From Paulownia fortunei (Eukaryota > Streptophyta > Magnoliopsida > Lamiales > Paulowniaceae), in NCBI GenBank assembly GCA_019321725.1, contig CM033108.1:12108060-12172059 (forward strand): 64,000 nt of DNA, in the 5' to 3' direction. The notes below the pieces were generated by a model. That model saw nothing but the letters and a program-made list of their open reading frames with translations. It was not told where the DNA came from and did not search any database. This document shows positions 47,338-59,300 of this stretch, piece by piece (the stretch's first letter is position 1; each line of letters starts with the position of its first letter). A program made the translations under genes and the position numbers.

Positions 47338-49007
47338 TGATGGACATTTAAAAGTGTATAATTAATTAGAATTTATATAATTATTTTCACTTTAAAAATG
47401 TCGTTAGAACTCCTAATTAAATTATTTTTGTATTTTAGGAATAAACTGAAAAATCAACATAAAAAAATAAGATTAAAAGTTTTATTTTTTGTGCAGGTTC
47501 TAGATAAACTAGCATAATATTAGATTCTGAAATGATTTTGGATTAATTCTTTAGGCTATGGATTCATAAGTTATTTATCTACAAGTACATGCAGATTTTG
47601 GATCCCTATATTAAATGTGTAAGGATTAAAAAAGTTAGATTACAAATGGTTATACAAAATGTATCACTAAAAATTCGGATCAGAGTTAAGCCAATTCTGA
47701 TCTATTTTACCAATTAAGTCATATCTCTTAAACTCAAATTTCTTTTAGAATAAACTTTGGATATGTTATACACAAGAGGTAGATAAACAAGTTTGTTGCA
47801 AATAAGATGGTGAGAAAATATGTTAAAATAGTCAATAAACATGCTGCAATATGCTGCTGATGTTGAATGATGATTCTTGAATATGATCCTATAATTTGAC
47901 CATATCTCCCTCATCTTACATCAAAATTTGACAAATGATATATTTACATATATCAATAAAGAAATATCTACAACTATTATGCTTTGCCCATCATCAAAAT
48001 CGGGCTTTATCTAGCTTGAAAATTCAATTCAATCGGGTAGGTGAAATTTAGAGGATTTCGTGTAACAACTTACCAACTTTTGATAACTTACATAGCACTT
48101 GATTGTTTAACTCCTCCATTATATGTGTGGCTTCTAGCATACTCCAAGTACTATAAATAGGTCATATATTAAAATTTTAAGAATGGGGGTAGAGAAAAAA
48201 TAATTTTACTGTTGTCTTTCTTTGGGCTAAGTTTTTCTAATAGTAATGTAAGTTTTCTAGTAGTAATGTAAGTTTTCTAGTAGTAATAAAAATGTATTCT
48301 CTAGTTTCTCTTATATTTTTGTATTTTATACTTTCATTATATCCTTTTAAATTTCATTTAGATGAGAAGAAAGGGTGAACCTCTAGATGGAGAAAGATGA
48401 ACAGTTATAAAGGCAGAAAATATTTAAGTGTTTTGTATCATTATTTTAATTTTTAATCTAAACTCTACTTGTTTTGTAATGATTCTTGATTTATGTATAA
48501 CTAATGTCACAATAAATACTTGGGTTCATTTAGCTAGACGTTTGATTTTACTACGTCAACCGCTAACATGAAACATTAATTTTTATAGACAAATATGTGT
48601 ATAAATACTTGATCCCATAAATAAATATTGGTGTTAAGAGATAATTTGCAAATAATAAGACAATACCATAATTACCTTAATGCATTAGCTATTTGATAAT
48701 ATTTTCCCATTGGAACCTTCATTATGCATGGATTCCAATATTGACAATTAAAAAAGATAAAAAGAATAAATAATTATTCATCTATCCAAAACTTAAGAGC
48801 ATATCCCTAGGTACTTTTATTAATTTAATTTTTTTTAAATATAACATACATTATTGTTTTATATTCTAAACAATATAAATCCTATCTTTTTTAGAAATAT
48901 AATCATGAAATCTTTAAATAATTTTCCTATGAATCGACCTTGGATTCACGAGAAATTTATTACTTGACACAACCTGCACTTGAGTTTGCAACCTTAAAGT
49001 TGTAGCA
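47338..49007 (+). repeat. Athila-type LTR (copy 1)
   Basis: It ends TTAAAGTTGTAGCA, immediately before a primer-binding site. The start, near TGATGGACATTT, is placed by comparison with the LTR at 51081. It is about 450 bp longer, mainly because of an extra block at about 48370-48750. Confidence 0.7.
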
Positions 49008-49011
49008 AGAT

Positions 49012-49030
49012 TTTGGTGTTGTTGCCAGGG
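49012..49030 (+). other. Primer-binding site of Athila copy 1
   Basis: TTTGGTGTTGTTGCCAGG, the decayed counterpart of TTTGGCGCCGTTGCCGG at copy 2. Confidence 0.75.
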
Positions 49031-49139
49031 AAGACAAGGTAAGTGTTTAGATTTGTAAATATTTTTTCTTTTAAATATTGTGTGTTTATTTTCTTTGTGC
49101 TTATATAGTTATACGATATTGTAATCATAATTTTTGGTG

Positions 49140-51080
49140 TTTAGTTAGAAATAATTCTGAAACTTTATTTGAGTCATCTCCATACACTTCCACCATAGTT
49201 GAAAATGAAAATGTCCAAATAAAAATAAGAATCAACAAGTGCATGCCATACATTATTACTTACAACTTCCTCAAAATTCTTCTCTTTCTTATTTCATTTT
49301 TCCTCTCAATGCAAATAACTTTGGATTCAAGTCAAGTATGATCCATTTACTTCCTAATTTCCACGGTGTAGACTCTGAAAACTCTTAATTGCATCCAAAA
49401 GATTTGATGAAGTATGTGCTACTTTTGAAGATCAAACTTGTACAAATGAGATTGTTAAACTCAAATTATTTTCTTTTCTTTAAAAGATAAAGAAAAAACT
49501 TGGCTTAATTCCTTAAAACCTAAATCAATTGGCACTTGGTAAGAAATACAAGCTGATTTTTTGAAAAAATTCTTTCCAACTAATAAAACTAATGCTTTGA
49601 AAAGATAAATTTAAAACTTCTCTCAAAATTCTAATGAAGCTTTCTTTCAATGTTGGGAAAAATTTAAAGATATGTTAAATTCATGCCCACATTATGATTT
49701 TGAAAAATGACGCTTAATTAGTTTCTTTTACGAAGGTTTAACTCTTGAAACAAAATAATTTATTGAAATAATGTATAATTATAAGTTTCTTGATAAAAAA
49801 CCTAATGAAACCTTAGAATATATAGACCAGTAGGCAGAAAATTTTCAATCATGGTACAATGTTAATTCTTTTGAAAGTTCTATTAGATCTAATCTTGCTA
49901 ATAGTAATAAAGAAAAATATTACCTTAGTCAAAAAGATGATGTAAATGCTAGGATTATTAGTTTAACAAGAACAGTTGATGCCATAGAACTTAAAAAAGT
50001 AAAGAAAATCAAACTTGTGTGTGAGGAAGAAATTTGTAACAATTATGAACTTATGGGGCACTCCACCAATGAATGTTCAAACATTCTAGTACAAACAAAT
50101 TTCATGAACAGATTCAAAAATCCTTTCCATTCTCCATATTCTGAAACTTACAATCCACAATAGAGAAATCATCCTAATTTCAATTGGCGAGATGATAACC
50201 ATGCCCAATCGCTACATTCACAAAGGCCATCAAAATTTTCTTCTTATCCAGCTCTACATACAAAATTTCTTTAAGAGACTTTGCAAACATTTATACATGA
50301 AAAAACAAACATCAATAATCAAACTGCACAAGCTATTAATGAGATAAAAAACACACTTTCAACATTAACTGCCTCTTTGCGCACTCAGAAAAAAGGTAAG
50401 TTTCTTTCTCAACTTCAACTTAATACTTCTACTTAATGTCATATTTCTTCTTTAGGTGAAAATTCAGTCAATGAGGCTAATTTTGTCACTACTCTTTGAA
50501 ATGAAAAAGTTGTTGACAAGACTGTTCATCCCAAGGAGAAAATTTCTAATCCACCTTTTGGAATAAAGAATGAAAATAGTGTTGACAATGAAGGTAAGTT
50601 TAATAAAGGTAAGTGTGAAATGATGACAAAGAAAAATATTTAGCTTCAGTACCTTTCCTCAAAGATTACAACCAACTCAAAAATTGAATTCAAATTCTAA
50701 AAATTTTGAACTTTTTCAACAAGTTAAAATTAATATTCCATTGTTAGATGCAATCAAACAAGTTCGTTCTTATGCCAATTTTTTTAAAAATTTATGTATG
50801 ATCAAAAAAAATATCATGTACAAAATAAGGCATTTTTAATTGAAAGTGATAGTTCAATCATTCAACAATTCACTCCACCCAAGTATAAAGATCCAGGTGT
50901 CCAACCATTTTATGTACTATAGGAAAAACTAGCATAGAGCATGCTTTGGTTGATCTTTGTGCTAGTGTAAATCTTCTACCTTTTTCAGTTTATGAATAGT
51001 TAGATTTGGGAGAACTTAAAATAACTTTTTTTGTACTCCAACTAGCTGACCGTTTGATTAAAGTTCCAAATGGAGTAATA
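49140..51080 (+). pseudogene. Athila gag and protease remnant (copy 1)
   Basis: Collinear with 52440-54400 of copy 2 but broken by many stops. Readable pieces: IVKLKLF (49450), SIGTW (49530), FFQCWEKFKD (49645), a zinc knuckle region CNNYELMGHSTNECS (50037), and the protease neighbourhood with CASVNLLPFS (50955-50995). It stops at 51080 in the middle of the protease, where the LTR of copy 2 begins. Confidence 0.7.
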
Positions 51081-52302
51081 TGATAAGTGCATATTTTGAC
51101 ATATTTTTATATTAAATCCTTTATACTTTTCTTGCTTTATTCTTGTTAATATTCTTGTTTTATTAATGTTTTGTGTTAGGGAATAAATGGAAGCATATTT
51201 TCAGACTTGTGCAGTTTTTGTAATTTGAGCATAACTTCATGATCAAAAGCTCTATGGACCTGAAGCTTGTTTCATTTGAACCAAGAGATAGAGGTACAAC
51301 TTTTATGTTGGAGGCTCAGCCCAATTCAGTCTTGATGATAGCATAAAATTCGTCCAAGTAATTACACAAAATGGATCACCAAAATTCAGATCAGAGTTCA
51401 GCCCAGTATTGACTTATTTTACCAATTCGGTTATATATCTTGAGCCCAAATTTATTTTGGTCTAAAATTCGGATATGTTATACCCAAGAGGTAAATAAAC
51501 AAGTTTGCTGAAGACAAGATGGTGTGAAAATGTGTTGAAATGGTAAAACCATAGGCTGCAAGTTGCTGCTGATGTTACAGGGCGGCTCTTGGACATGACT
51601 CGGTAATTTGACCATATCTCCTTCATCCGATCGCCAAATTTGATAAAAGATATATGAAAATATATCAGCGTTGAAAGATCTACAATTTTTATTCTTTATG
51701 TATCTTCAAACTCTGGCTGTATCTGACCGAAAAATATAATTCAATTCAGTGGTTGAGAAATTTGTGTAACAACTTACCAACTCTTGGCAACTAGCATACC
51801 ACTTGATTAACCCCTCCATTATTTGTTTGGCCTCTAGCTTACTCCAAGTATTATAAATAGGCCATGTATTCAGCTTGTAAGAGGAGGGGGGTAGAGGGTT
51901 TCTTTAGGCTAAGTTATCTAGTTTGTATGTTTTCTAGTATTGTAAGTTTTCTAGTAGTAATAGAAATGCATTCTCTAGTTTCTCTTATATTTTTAGTTTT
52001 TGTTACTTTTATTATGTCTTTCTAAATTTTATTTTGTAGAGGTAAAAAGAATAAATAACCATTTATCTATCCAAAACTCAAGAGTGGATCCCTAATCCTC
52101 AGTACTTTTATTACTTCGGTTTTTTCTTTAGCTACATCATACATTAATTGTTCATATATTTTTGATTCACATAAACTCCATCTTTTTATAAATATAAACT
52201 TGAATTCTTCAAACAACTTCCCTGTGGATCGACCTCGGACTCACGAGAAATTTATTACTTACTACAACCTGCACTTGAGTTTGCAACCTTAAAGTTGTAG
52301 CA
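51081..52302 (+). repeat. Athila-type 5' LTR (copy 2)
   Basis: 1222 bp, TGATAAGTGCATATTTTG...AAAGTTGTAGCA, with correct TG/CA ends. The transcript-start region is probably near TATAAATAGGCC (51851). It lies inside the protease region of copy 1, so copy 2 is a later insertion or the product of a recombination. Confidence 0.8.
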
Positions 52303-52308
52303 AGTTTT

Positions 52309-52326
52309 TGGCGCCGTTGCCGGGGA
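52309..52326 (+). other. Primer-binding site of Athila copy 2
   Basis: TGGCGCCGTTGCCGGGGA, a well-preserved Athila-type primer site, six bases after the LTR. Confidence 0.9.
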
Positions 52327-52400
52327 AGGCAAGGTAAGTATTCAGGTTTGTTAATATTTTTCCTTTGTAAATATAGTTTGTTTATTTTCTTTATGGATAT

Positions 52401-53657
52401 ATGGTTATATGGTATCGTAGTCATAATTCTCGACGTTTAGTAAGAAATAATTCCGAAACTTTGTTTGAAAATTTATTTGAATCATCTCCACACACTTCCA
52501 CCATGGCTGAAAATGAAAGTGTCCAGGATGAAAATGAGAATCAACAGGTGCGTACCATGCGTTATTACTTGCAACCTCCTCGAAATTCTTCTCCTTCTTG
52601 TTTCATTTTTCCTCTAAATGCAAATAATTTTCGATGCAAGTCAGGTATGATCCCTTTACTTCCTAATTTCCATGGTTTAGACTCTGAAAGTCCTTACTTG
52701 CATTTAAAAGAATTTGATGAAGTATGTGCCACTTTTGATGATCAAACTTGCACAAATGAGATTGTTAAGCTCAAATTATTTCCTTTCTCTTTAAAAGATA
52801 AAGCAAAAAATTGGCTTAATTCTTTAAAACCTAGGTCAATTGGTACTTGGCAAGAAATGCAAGCTGAATTCTTAAAAAAATTCTTTCCAACTCATAAAAC
52901 TAATGCTTTGAAAAGACAAATTCAGAATTTTTCTCAAAATTCGAATGAAGTTTTCTTTCAATGTTGGGAAAGATTTAAAGATTTGTTGAATTCATGCCCA
53001 CATCATGGTTTTGAAAAATGGCGCTTAATTAGTTTCTTTTATGAAGGTTTAACTCCTGAAACAAAACAATTTGTTGAAACAATGTGTAATGGTGAGTTTC
53101 TTGATAAGGAACCTGATGAAGCCCTAGAATACCTAGATCATTTGGCAGAAAACTCTCAATCATGGCATAGTGTTAATTCTTCCGAAGGTTCTATTAGATC
53201 TAATCTTGCTAATAATAATAAAGGAAAATATTATCTTAGTCAAGAAGATGATCTAAATGCTAGACTTGCTAGTTTAACAAGAAAAGTTGAAGGCATGGAA
53301 CTTAAGAAAGTAAAGGAAATCAAATCTGTGCAAGAGGAAGAAGTTTGTAGCAATTGTGAACTTTTGAGGCACTCCACCAATGAATGTCCAAATCTTCCAG
53401 TACAAGCAAATTTTATGAACACATTCAAAAAACCTTTCCATTCTCTATATTCTGAAACTTACAATCCACAATGGAGAAATCATCCCAATTTCAGTTGGCG
53501 AGATGATAATCATGCCAACCACCGCATTCACAAAAACCACAAAACTTTCATTCTTATCCACCTCCACATACAAAATCCATTGAGAAGACTTTGCAAGCAT
53601 TTATGCATGAACAAACAAACATCAATAATCAGACTTCACAAGCTATCAATGAGATAA
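52401..53657 (+). CDS. Athila gag (first part of a frame-broken gag-protease)
   Basis: The open frame of 418 codons starts MVIWYRSHN; the ATG at 52505 (MAENESVQDENEN) is an alternative start. The Retrotrans_gag core is intact: TFDDQTCTNEIVKLKLFPF (about residue 112), KDKAKNWLNSL, SIGTWQEMQAEFLKKFFP, RFKDLLNSCPHHGFEKW and FYEGLTPETKQF. The zinc knuckle CSNCELLRHSTNEC (about residue 314) has C-x2-C-x4-H-x4-C spacing. Near 53516 one C is missing relative to copy 1 (CATGCC for CATGCCC), so the last 45 or so residues are out of frame and the true product continues in the frame of 53591-53875. This is the best-preserved coding sequence in the window. Confidence 0.8.
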   Translation: MVIWYRSHNSRRLVRNNSETLFENLFESSPHTSTMAENESVQDENENQQVRTMRYYLQPPRNSSPSCFIFPLNANNFRCKSGMIPLLPNFHGLDSESPYLHLKEFDEVCATFDDQTCTNEIVKLKLFPFSLKDKAKNWLNSLKPRSIGTWQEMQAEFLKKFFPTHKTNALKRQIQNFSQNSNEVFFQCWERFKDLLNSCPHHGFEKWRLISFFYEGLTPETKQFVETMCNGEFLDKEPDEALEYLDHLAENSQSWHSVNSSEGSIRSNLANNNKGKYYLSQEDDLNARLASLTRKVEGMELKKVKEIKSVQEEEVCSNCELLRHSTNECPNLPVQANFMNTFKKPFHSLYSETYNPQWRNHPNFSWRDDNHANHRIHKNHKTFILIHLHIQNPLRRLCKHLCMNKQTSIIRLHKLSMR

Positions 53658-53875
53658 GAAGCACACTTTCAACACTGACAACTTCTTTGCGTACTCATGA
53701 AAAAGGTAAATTTCCTGCTCAACCTCAACCTAATCCTTCTACTCAGTGTCATGTTTCTTCTTCAGGTGAAAATGCAGTCAAGGAGGCTAATTCAGTTACA
53801 ACTCTTCGGAATGGAAAAGTTGTTGACAAGACTATTCATCCAAGGAGAAAGTTTCTAATCCACCTCCAGAAATGA
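53591..53875 (+). CDS. Athila gag, middle part after frame shift
   Basis: This continues gag after the single-base deletion near 53516: MQAFMHEQTNINNQ, then NEIRSTLSTLTTSLRTHEKG and SVTTLRNGKVVDKT, the gag-protease linker of Athila elements. A second one-base deletion near 53838 (CATCCAAGG where copy 1 has CATCCCAAGG) moves the coding sequence into the frame of 53872-54840. It is not a separate gene. Confidence 0.7.
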   Translation: MQAFMHEQTNINNQTSQAINEIRSTLSTLTTSLRTHEKGKFPAQPQPNPSTQCHVSSSGENAVKEANSVTTLRNGKVVDKTIHPRRKFLIHLQK

Positions 53876-54840
53876 AAAATGGAAATAGTCTTGACGATAA
53901 AGGTAAGTTTGAAGAAGGTAAGCGTGAAAATGAAGAAAAAGAAAAATATTTACCTCCAGCACCCTTTCCTCAAAGATTGCAAGTAACTCAGAAATTGAAC
54001 TCAAATGCTGAAATTTTTGAAATTTTTAAACAAGTCAAGATTAATATTCCATTATTGGATGCAATCAAGCAAGTTCCACCTTATGCCAAATTTTTGAAAG
54101 ATTTGTGTACAATCAAAAGAAAACATCATGTACAAAAGAAGGCATTTTTAACTGAAAGTGTTAGTTCAATCATTCAACAATTCACTCCACCCAAGTACAA
54201 AGATCCAGGTTGTCCAACCATTTCATGTATCATAGGAAACACTAGAATAGAGCGTGCTTTGCTTGATCTTGGTGCTAGTGTAAATCTTCTACCTTTCTCA
54301 GTTTATGAACAGTTAGGTTTGGGAGAACTTAAAACAACTTCTGTTGTACTCCAATTAGCTGACCGTTCGATTAAAGTTCCAAAGGAAATAGTAGAAGATG
54401 TGTTGGTACAAATTGATAAGTTTTACTTTCCAGTTGATTTCATTGTTTTGGACACAGAGCCTATTGCACAAACACATACACAAATTCCTATCATTTTGGG
54501 TCGTCCTTTTCTTGCAACTTCAAATGCTTTGATCAATTGTAGAAATGGTATTTTGAAGTTATCATTTGGAAATATGACTTTGGAACTAAATGTGTTTAAT
54601 GTTTGTATGCAACCTGCAGAAGATGTCGAAGTACATGAAGTGGATTCAATTGAAGAACTTGTTCATGAATACTTTACTACTACTAACTCTTCAGATTCTT
54701 TGGAGACTTATTTTGAAAGTGAAAGTATTTATAAAAAGGAACACACTAATACTATCTCTGACACCTTATGCCAAATTTTTGAAAGATTTGTGCACAATCA
54801 AAAGAAAACACCATGTATAAAAGAAGGCATTTTTAACTGA
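53872..54840 (+). CDS. Athila protease region (third part of gag-protease)
   Basis: The frame encodes the linker PPAPFPQRLQ, then INIPLLDAIKQVPPYAKFLK and the retroviral-type aspartic protease. The active-site loop is LLDLGASVNLLPFSVYEQL (about residues 132-150), with DLGAS in place of the canonical DTGAS, as usual in Athila. FIVLDTEP and IPIILGRPFLATSNALINC follow, the hydrophobic flap and the ILGRPFL helper motif. The protein then runs through an acidic tail into DTLCQIFERFVHNQKK, which is the out-of-frame start of a duplicated protease copy. Protease should release gag and pol products in the virus-like particle. Without the pol modules downstream it cannot support an autonomous element. 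Confidence 0.8.
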   Translation: MKNGNSLDDKGKFEEGKRENEEKEKYLPPAPFPQRLQVTQKLNSNAEIFEIFKQVKINIPLLDAIKQVPPYAKFLKDLCTIKRKHHVQKKAFLTESVSSIIQQFTPPKYKDPGCPTISCIIGNTRIERALLDLGASVNLLPFSVYEQLGLGELKTTSVVLQLADRSIKVPKEIVEDVLVQIDKFYFPVDFIVLDTEPIAQTHTQIPIILGRPFLATSNALINCRNGILKLSFGNMTLELNVFNVCMQPAEDVEVHEVDSIEELVHEYFTTTNSSDSLETYFESESIYKKEHTNTISDTLCQIFERFVHNQKKTPCIKEGIFN

Positions 54841-55510
54841 AAGTGTTAGTTCAATCATTCAACAATTCACTCCACCCATATACAAAGATCCAGGTTGTCC
54901 AACCATTACATGTATCATAAAAAACACTAGAATAGAGCGTGCTTTGCTTGATCTTGGTGTTAGTGTAAATCTTCTACCTTTCTCAGTTTATGAATAGCTA
55001 GGTTTGGAAGAACTTAAAATAACTTTTGTTGTACACCAACTAGCTGACCGTTCGATTAAAGTTCCAAAGGGAGTAGTAGAAGATGTGTTGGTATAAATTG
55101 ATAAGTTCTAGATGTTTTTATTATTTTGGACACAGAACCTATTGCACAAACACATACACATACACAAATTCCTTTCATTTTGGGTAGTCCTTTTCTTACA
55201 ACTTCAATTATTTTGATCAATTGTAAGAATGGTATTTTGAAGTTATCATTTGAAACTATGACTTTAGAACTAACTATGTTTAATATTTGTAAGCAACCTC
55301 TAGAAGATGTCAAAGTACAAGAAGTAGATTCAATCGAGGAACTTATTCATGAATACTTTACTACCACTAACTTTTCAGTTTCTTTGGAAACTTGTTTTAA
55401 AAGTGAAAGTATTTGTAAAAAGGCATATGCTAATAATCTTTTTGAATTTTTGCGGGTACAAGAAAATTATTTTTGGAAGCCAAGGTTTCCAGAACTTTTA
55501 TCATAAATAG
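54774..55510 (+). pseudogene. Second, decayed copy of the Athila protease region
   Basis: From CCTTATGCCAAATTTTTG (54774) the sequence repeats 54079-54770, with an offset of 695 bp. It contains the same landmarks: TTCAATCATTCAACAATTC, GCTTGATCTTGGTGTTAG (the protease loop with Ala changed to Val), ILGSPFLTTSI and VDSIEELIHEYFTTTNFS. Unlike the first copy it has several stops. It continues further into FEFLRVQENYFWKPRFPELL, sequence that precedes RT in complete elements. So copy 2 carries two protease regions in tandem. Confidence 0.8.
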
Positions 55511-55545
55511 TAAAATATATTCCATCAAGTATTAAAGCTCCCGTT

Positions 55546-56900
55546 GTCTAGACTTATTTGTGATGAATCATTTCAAACCACACATATTAATGATACTTTC
55601 CCTGATGAATAGCTATTTAATGTTTCTATTTTACCTTGGTTTACTGATATTGTTAATTTTCTTATGACAGGAAACATGCCATCGTATTAGAACTCTCAAG
55701 ACAAAAAAACTTTTTGACTGATGTGAAAAACTTTTATTGGGATGATCCATACCTATTCAAATACTATCCTAATCAAATCTTTTGAAGATATGTGCCTGAC
55801 AATGAGATAGGTAATATTGTTAAATTTTGTCATTCGGAAGCATGTGGTGGTCACTTTTCAGTAAAGAAAACCACTGCAAAAATCTTGTAATGTGGATTTT
55901 ATTGGTCAACTCTTTTGAAAGACACTCACTCTTTCTGCAAAAGTTGTAAAAATTATCAAAAGTTAGGGTCCTTTCAAAGCGAAATATGATGCCCCTACAC
56001 CCTATCCTAGTGATTAACATCTTTGACTGTTAGAGTATTGATTTTATGGGACTATTTTCATTATCATTTGGTTTTCTTTACATATTGGTTGCCACAGATT
56101 ATGTTTCAAAATAGATCGAGGTAATTCCTTGTCGAAACAATGATCACAAAATAGTGATAAAATTTTTGAAAGAAATTTTTTTAAGTTGATTTGGAATTTC
56201 TCAATCTATTATCAGTGATGGGGGAAAATATTTTTGTAACAAAGTTTTTGGAACTTTAATGAGGAAATATGGAATCATACATAAAGTTGTAACCCCTTAT
56301 CACCCTTAGACAAATGGACAAGTTGAACTTACAAATAGGAAGATAAAGTAAATTTTGGAAAAGACAGTTAGCCCAAACCGTAAAGATTGGTCTCTCACAC
56401 TTATCGATACACTTTGGATATATAGAACTGCTTTTAAAATACTATTAGGCATGTCTCCTTATAAGATAGTTTTTGGAAAACCTTATCATTTACCTATTGA
56501 ACTTGAAAATAAAGCTTATTAGGCAATCAAAATATTTAACTTCAATTTTGATGAAACTTCAAAATTGCGTAAATTACAAATCAATGAACTTCAAGATTTG
56601 ACAAATGATACATATGAGAATTCTAAAATTTATAAAGCAAGAATCAAATATTTTCATGATAATAAAATTTCAAGAAAAATGTTTGAGGTTGGTCAAAAGG
56701 TTTTGCTTTATAATTCTCGATTGTATTTGTTTCTTGGAAAATTGAGATCAAGGTGGAGTGGTCTTTTTGTTGTAAAATTGGTATATCCTTATTGGACGAT
56801 TGACATTGAAAATCTTAGAAATAATAACATATTCAAAGTAAATAGGCAAATAGTCAAACCATTTGTAACACTCTATTATTACACAACTATATATATAGTA
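55546..56900 (+). pseudogene. Athila integrase, joined directly to the protease region
   Basis: Begins with DESFQTTHINDTFPDE, the end of the RNase H-integrase linker. The zinc segment CHSEACGGHFS and FCKSCKNYQK (55830-55960) gives H-H-C-C. The core shows ISDGGKYFCNKVFG (56210-56245) and YHP-stop-TNGQVELTNR (56300-56335), which keep the second Asp and the Glu. DTLWIYRTAFK, IVFGKPYHLPIELE (56465) and KLRKLQINELQDL follow. The end is GKLRSRWSGLFVVKLVYPY (56735), the GPY/F-like module. There are about fifteen stops. Neither RT nor RNase H lies between protease and integrase. Confidence 0.75.
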
Positions 56901-56904
56901 TAAT

Positions 56905-59300
56905 TTGACATGATAGAACTTGTGAACATGCATAATTTTTTTTTTCTTGTAACAGTTTCATAAATAATAAACTATTTTTCCACTCACAAACTAATATATA
57001 TATACCTGCAGAGAACCCATAACAACCACAATATTTACATACTCATGTACACAAAAATTTTAAAAGTAGCACACAGTACAAGTCCCAAAATTTAATAAGC
57101 TAACAACCAGCCCAACATGCCGTCATTCATGTACACCGATCCTCAGAACCTGTAGGAACTCCAACCACTTGCCCAATAAGTTCATGGCTTCAAGTATCAC
57201 CAAACTCACCTACAATGTATGAACCACATAAGCTAATACTCAATAAGTGAAAATCATGCTTGATGAAGGGATAATCTAACACATATGCAGTACATTTCCA
57301 TAAGATCATGACAAAAATGCAAACTCATGCATAAAAAATAGTTCATTTAAAGTTATTTTCCATCATTAGGCCCTTGGTCCACCTACTAGGTACCAGATAA
57401 AGCCCTCAATAATATCAAAAATCACATGGCCATAAATAGATCGACACCGTCCAGGGGCCATCTCCTAGGATCACTAGAGGTCCACCCCCTGTCTTCCCCT
57501 ATGATCCTCTAGAAGTTTTCCCACCAGCAGCATCGATAAAGCCACAGTCAAGTAGTCCACCCTCTCGTGACCACTAGAAACATACCGTTTGTCCACCCTA
57601 TGATCCTCCGAGAAGTAATACTCGTGGTGCTCCAAAAATATCATATCAATAACCACATAGGCCTCGGTACACTAGTAGTGGCTAACCAAAATATTTTCTT
57701 TTTGAAAATAATGTCATGCATGCAAAACCTCAATTGTGAGCACGAGTTATGCATGTAGGTGTAAATGTTGATGAATGACATGTTCAATGACACAACAAAT
57801 CCTATGTCCCATCATCCAAGCAACGTATGCACTATAAGATATTTATAATATTCATCAAGACATAAGGATCACATTTAATATAAATAAGGTAAGAAATACT
57901 ATGCCTATGCATTGTAGTTGCAAATGGATTTTCACTTACTTTTAATTGGTTATGTGTTAAGAAACTACTCCCCAGTCCTAGATGTGAAACAATTTATAAA
58001 AATATAAGATATCAATCACCATCCTCAATTAACAGGCTCATTATACCTAATGTAGTATAAAGATCATGAATCTCAATTTGATTAAACAACCTTACCACTT
58101 AAAAATTATAACCGAATACAACCTTCTACGCACCTTTGTTCCACATCTTGAATATATACTAACCTTAATTAATTGATGTATTATAACTCTTATAACATCC
58201 CCTAAATTTTGGGGATCAAATGAACCACATCCATGTTAGAACATTTTAATGAACCAAATGGGACAGATTCACTGCTTCATATTTTTCTGCTGCCATACTA
58301 AATTACATGATGATTTTGACACCCTTAGACATATTCATTCACTCCTTAATTTTTATCACACTTATATAACATCAAAAATAATGTAACCATATCATAGAAT
58401 TGCTAAAACTCATGGATATATCTTTCCAAGTTCAGCTCTCTTCACAATATACTGAAATAGATTTTTCCTACCGTGACAGTTTTGCACTCTTCATGACATT
58501 AATAGTTTTGGCACGCTTTAGTATATTCAATCACTCCCAAATTTTCACCATACTTAGATAACATATATAAAGAGATAAAAAGGTTAAATTATTGCAAAAA
58601 CTAATAGATTTATTTATGTAAAACCAGCCCCATTCACATAGGACAGAATCTGAAATTCAAAGAAGACAATTTTGAACATCTCTTAATTATCACACTATAT
58701 TTCAATTTATAAACTCCATAAACTTACATACATTACCTAGACTCATATATAAACATATAGATGGTGAAATACATAGGTTTTAATCAAGTTATTAAACAAA
58801 CATAAATCTTTAATATAAAAAATCAGCAAGTATACAGTTTCTATTCTAGTGATTTTTATTGTAATTTTACAACTAAAAATCCTCCTTTTGTAAATTATAT
58901 GACCACAAATTACTTATTAAATTTATTATAAACAATAATAGAATCTTTAAAAATCATAATCCCTCAAACAATTTAAGAACATAAATCAAAAACACGAGTT
59001 GAACTTACCTATACATAGTTTTAAGTTCCTACTTGCTCCTCCATACTTCCTTTTGCCTCATTCACCTATTTCTTTACTTCGAATTACTTGAGAGAAAATT
59101 CTAAAATTCAATATGAAGGTTTGGGAGGTGAAATAGCTCATAAAATGGTTCGTGGTCGTGGTTCAATGATAGAAATGAAGAAATGTTGAGATGGAAGCTT
59201 GAGGTGGCAAGTGGTGATTCAAATCTGGTGTGATTCACACCTTTTGCAGCCCTAATCTACTGTTTCTCATTACTTATTTATCTATCTACAACCTACTTTA
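56905..59300 (-). other. Non-coding block, possibly a gypsy solo LTR
   Basis: About 2.4 kb without coding capacity. Within 57440-57625 are short repeated pieces (GTCCACCCTATGATCCTCC and GTCCACCCCCTGTCTTCCC). The general composition, long with few open frames, resembles long LTRs of Tekay-type elements read on the minus strand, but no terminal TG/CA pair or target duplication could be fixed. Solo LTR is an inference. Confidence 0.3.

Noticed and set aside
57474..57758. Short open frames in the block at 57-59 kb
   Set aside because: They fall in a repeated non-coding stretch with no protein similarity that I can recognise.
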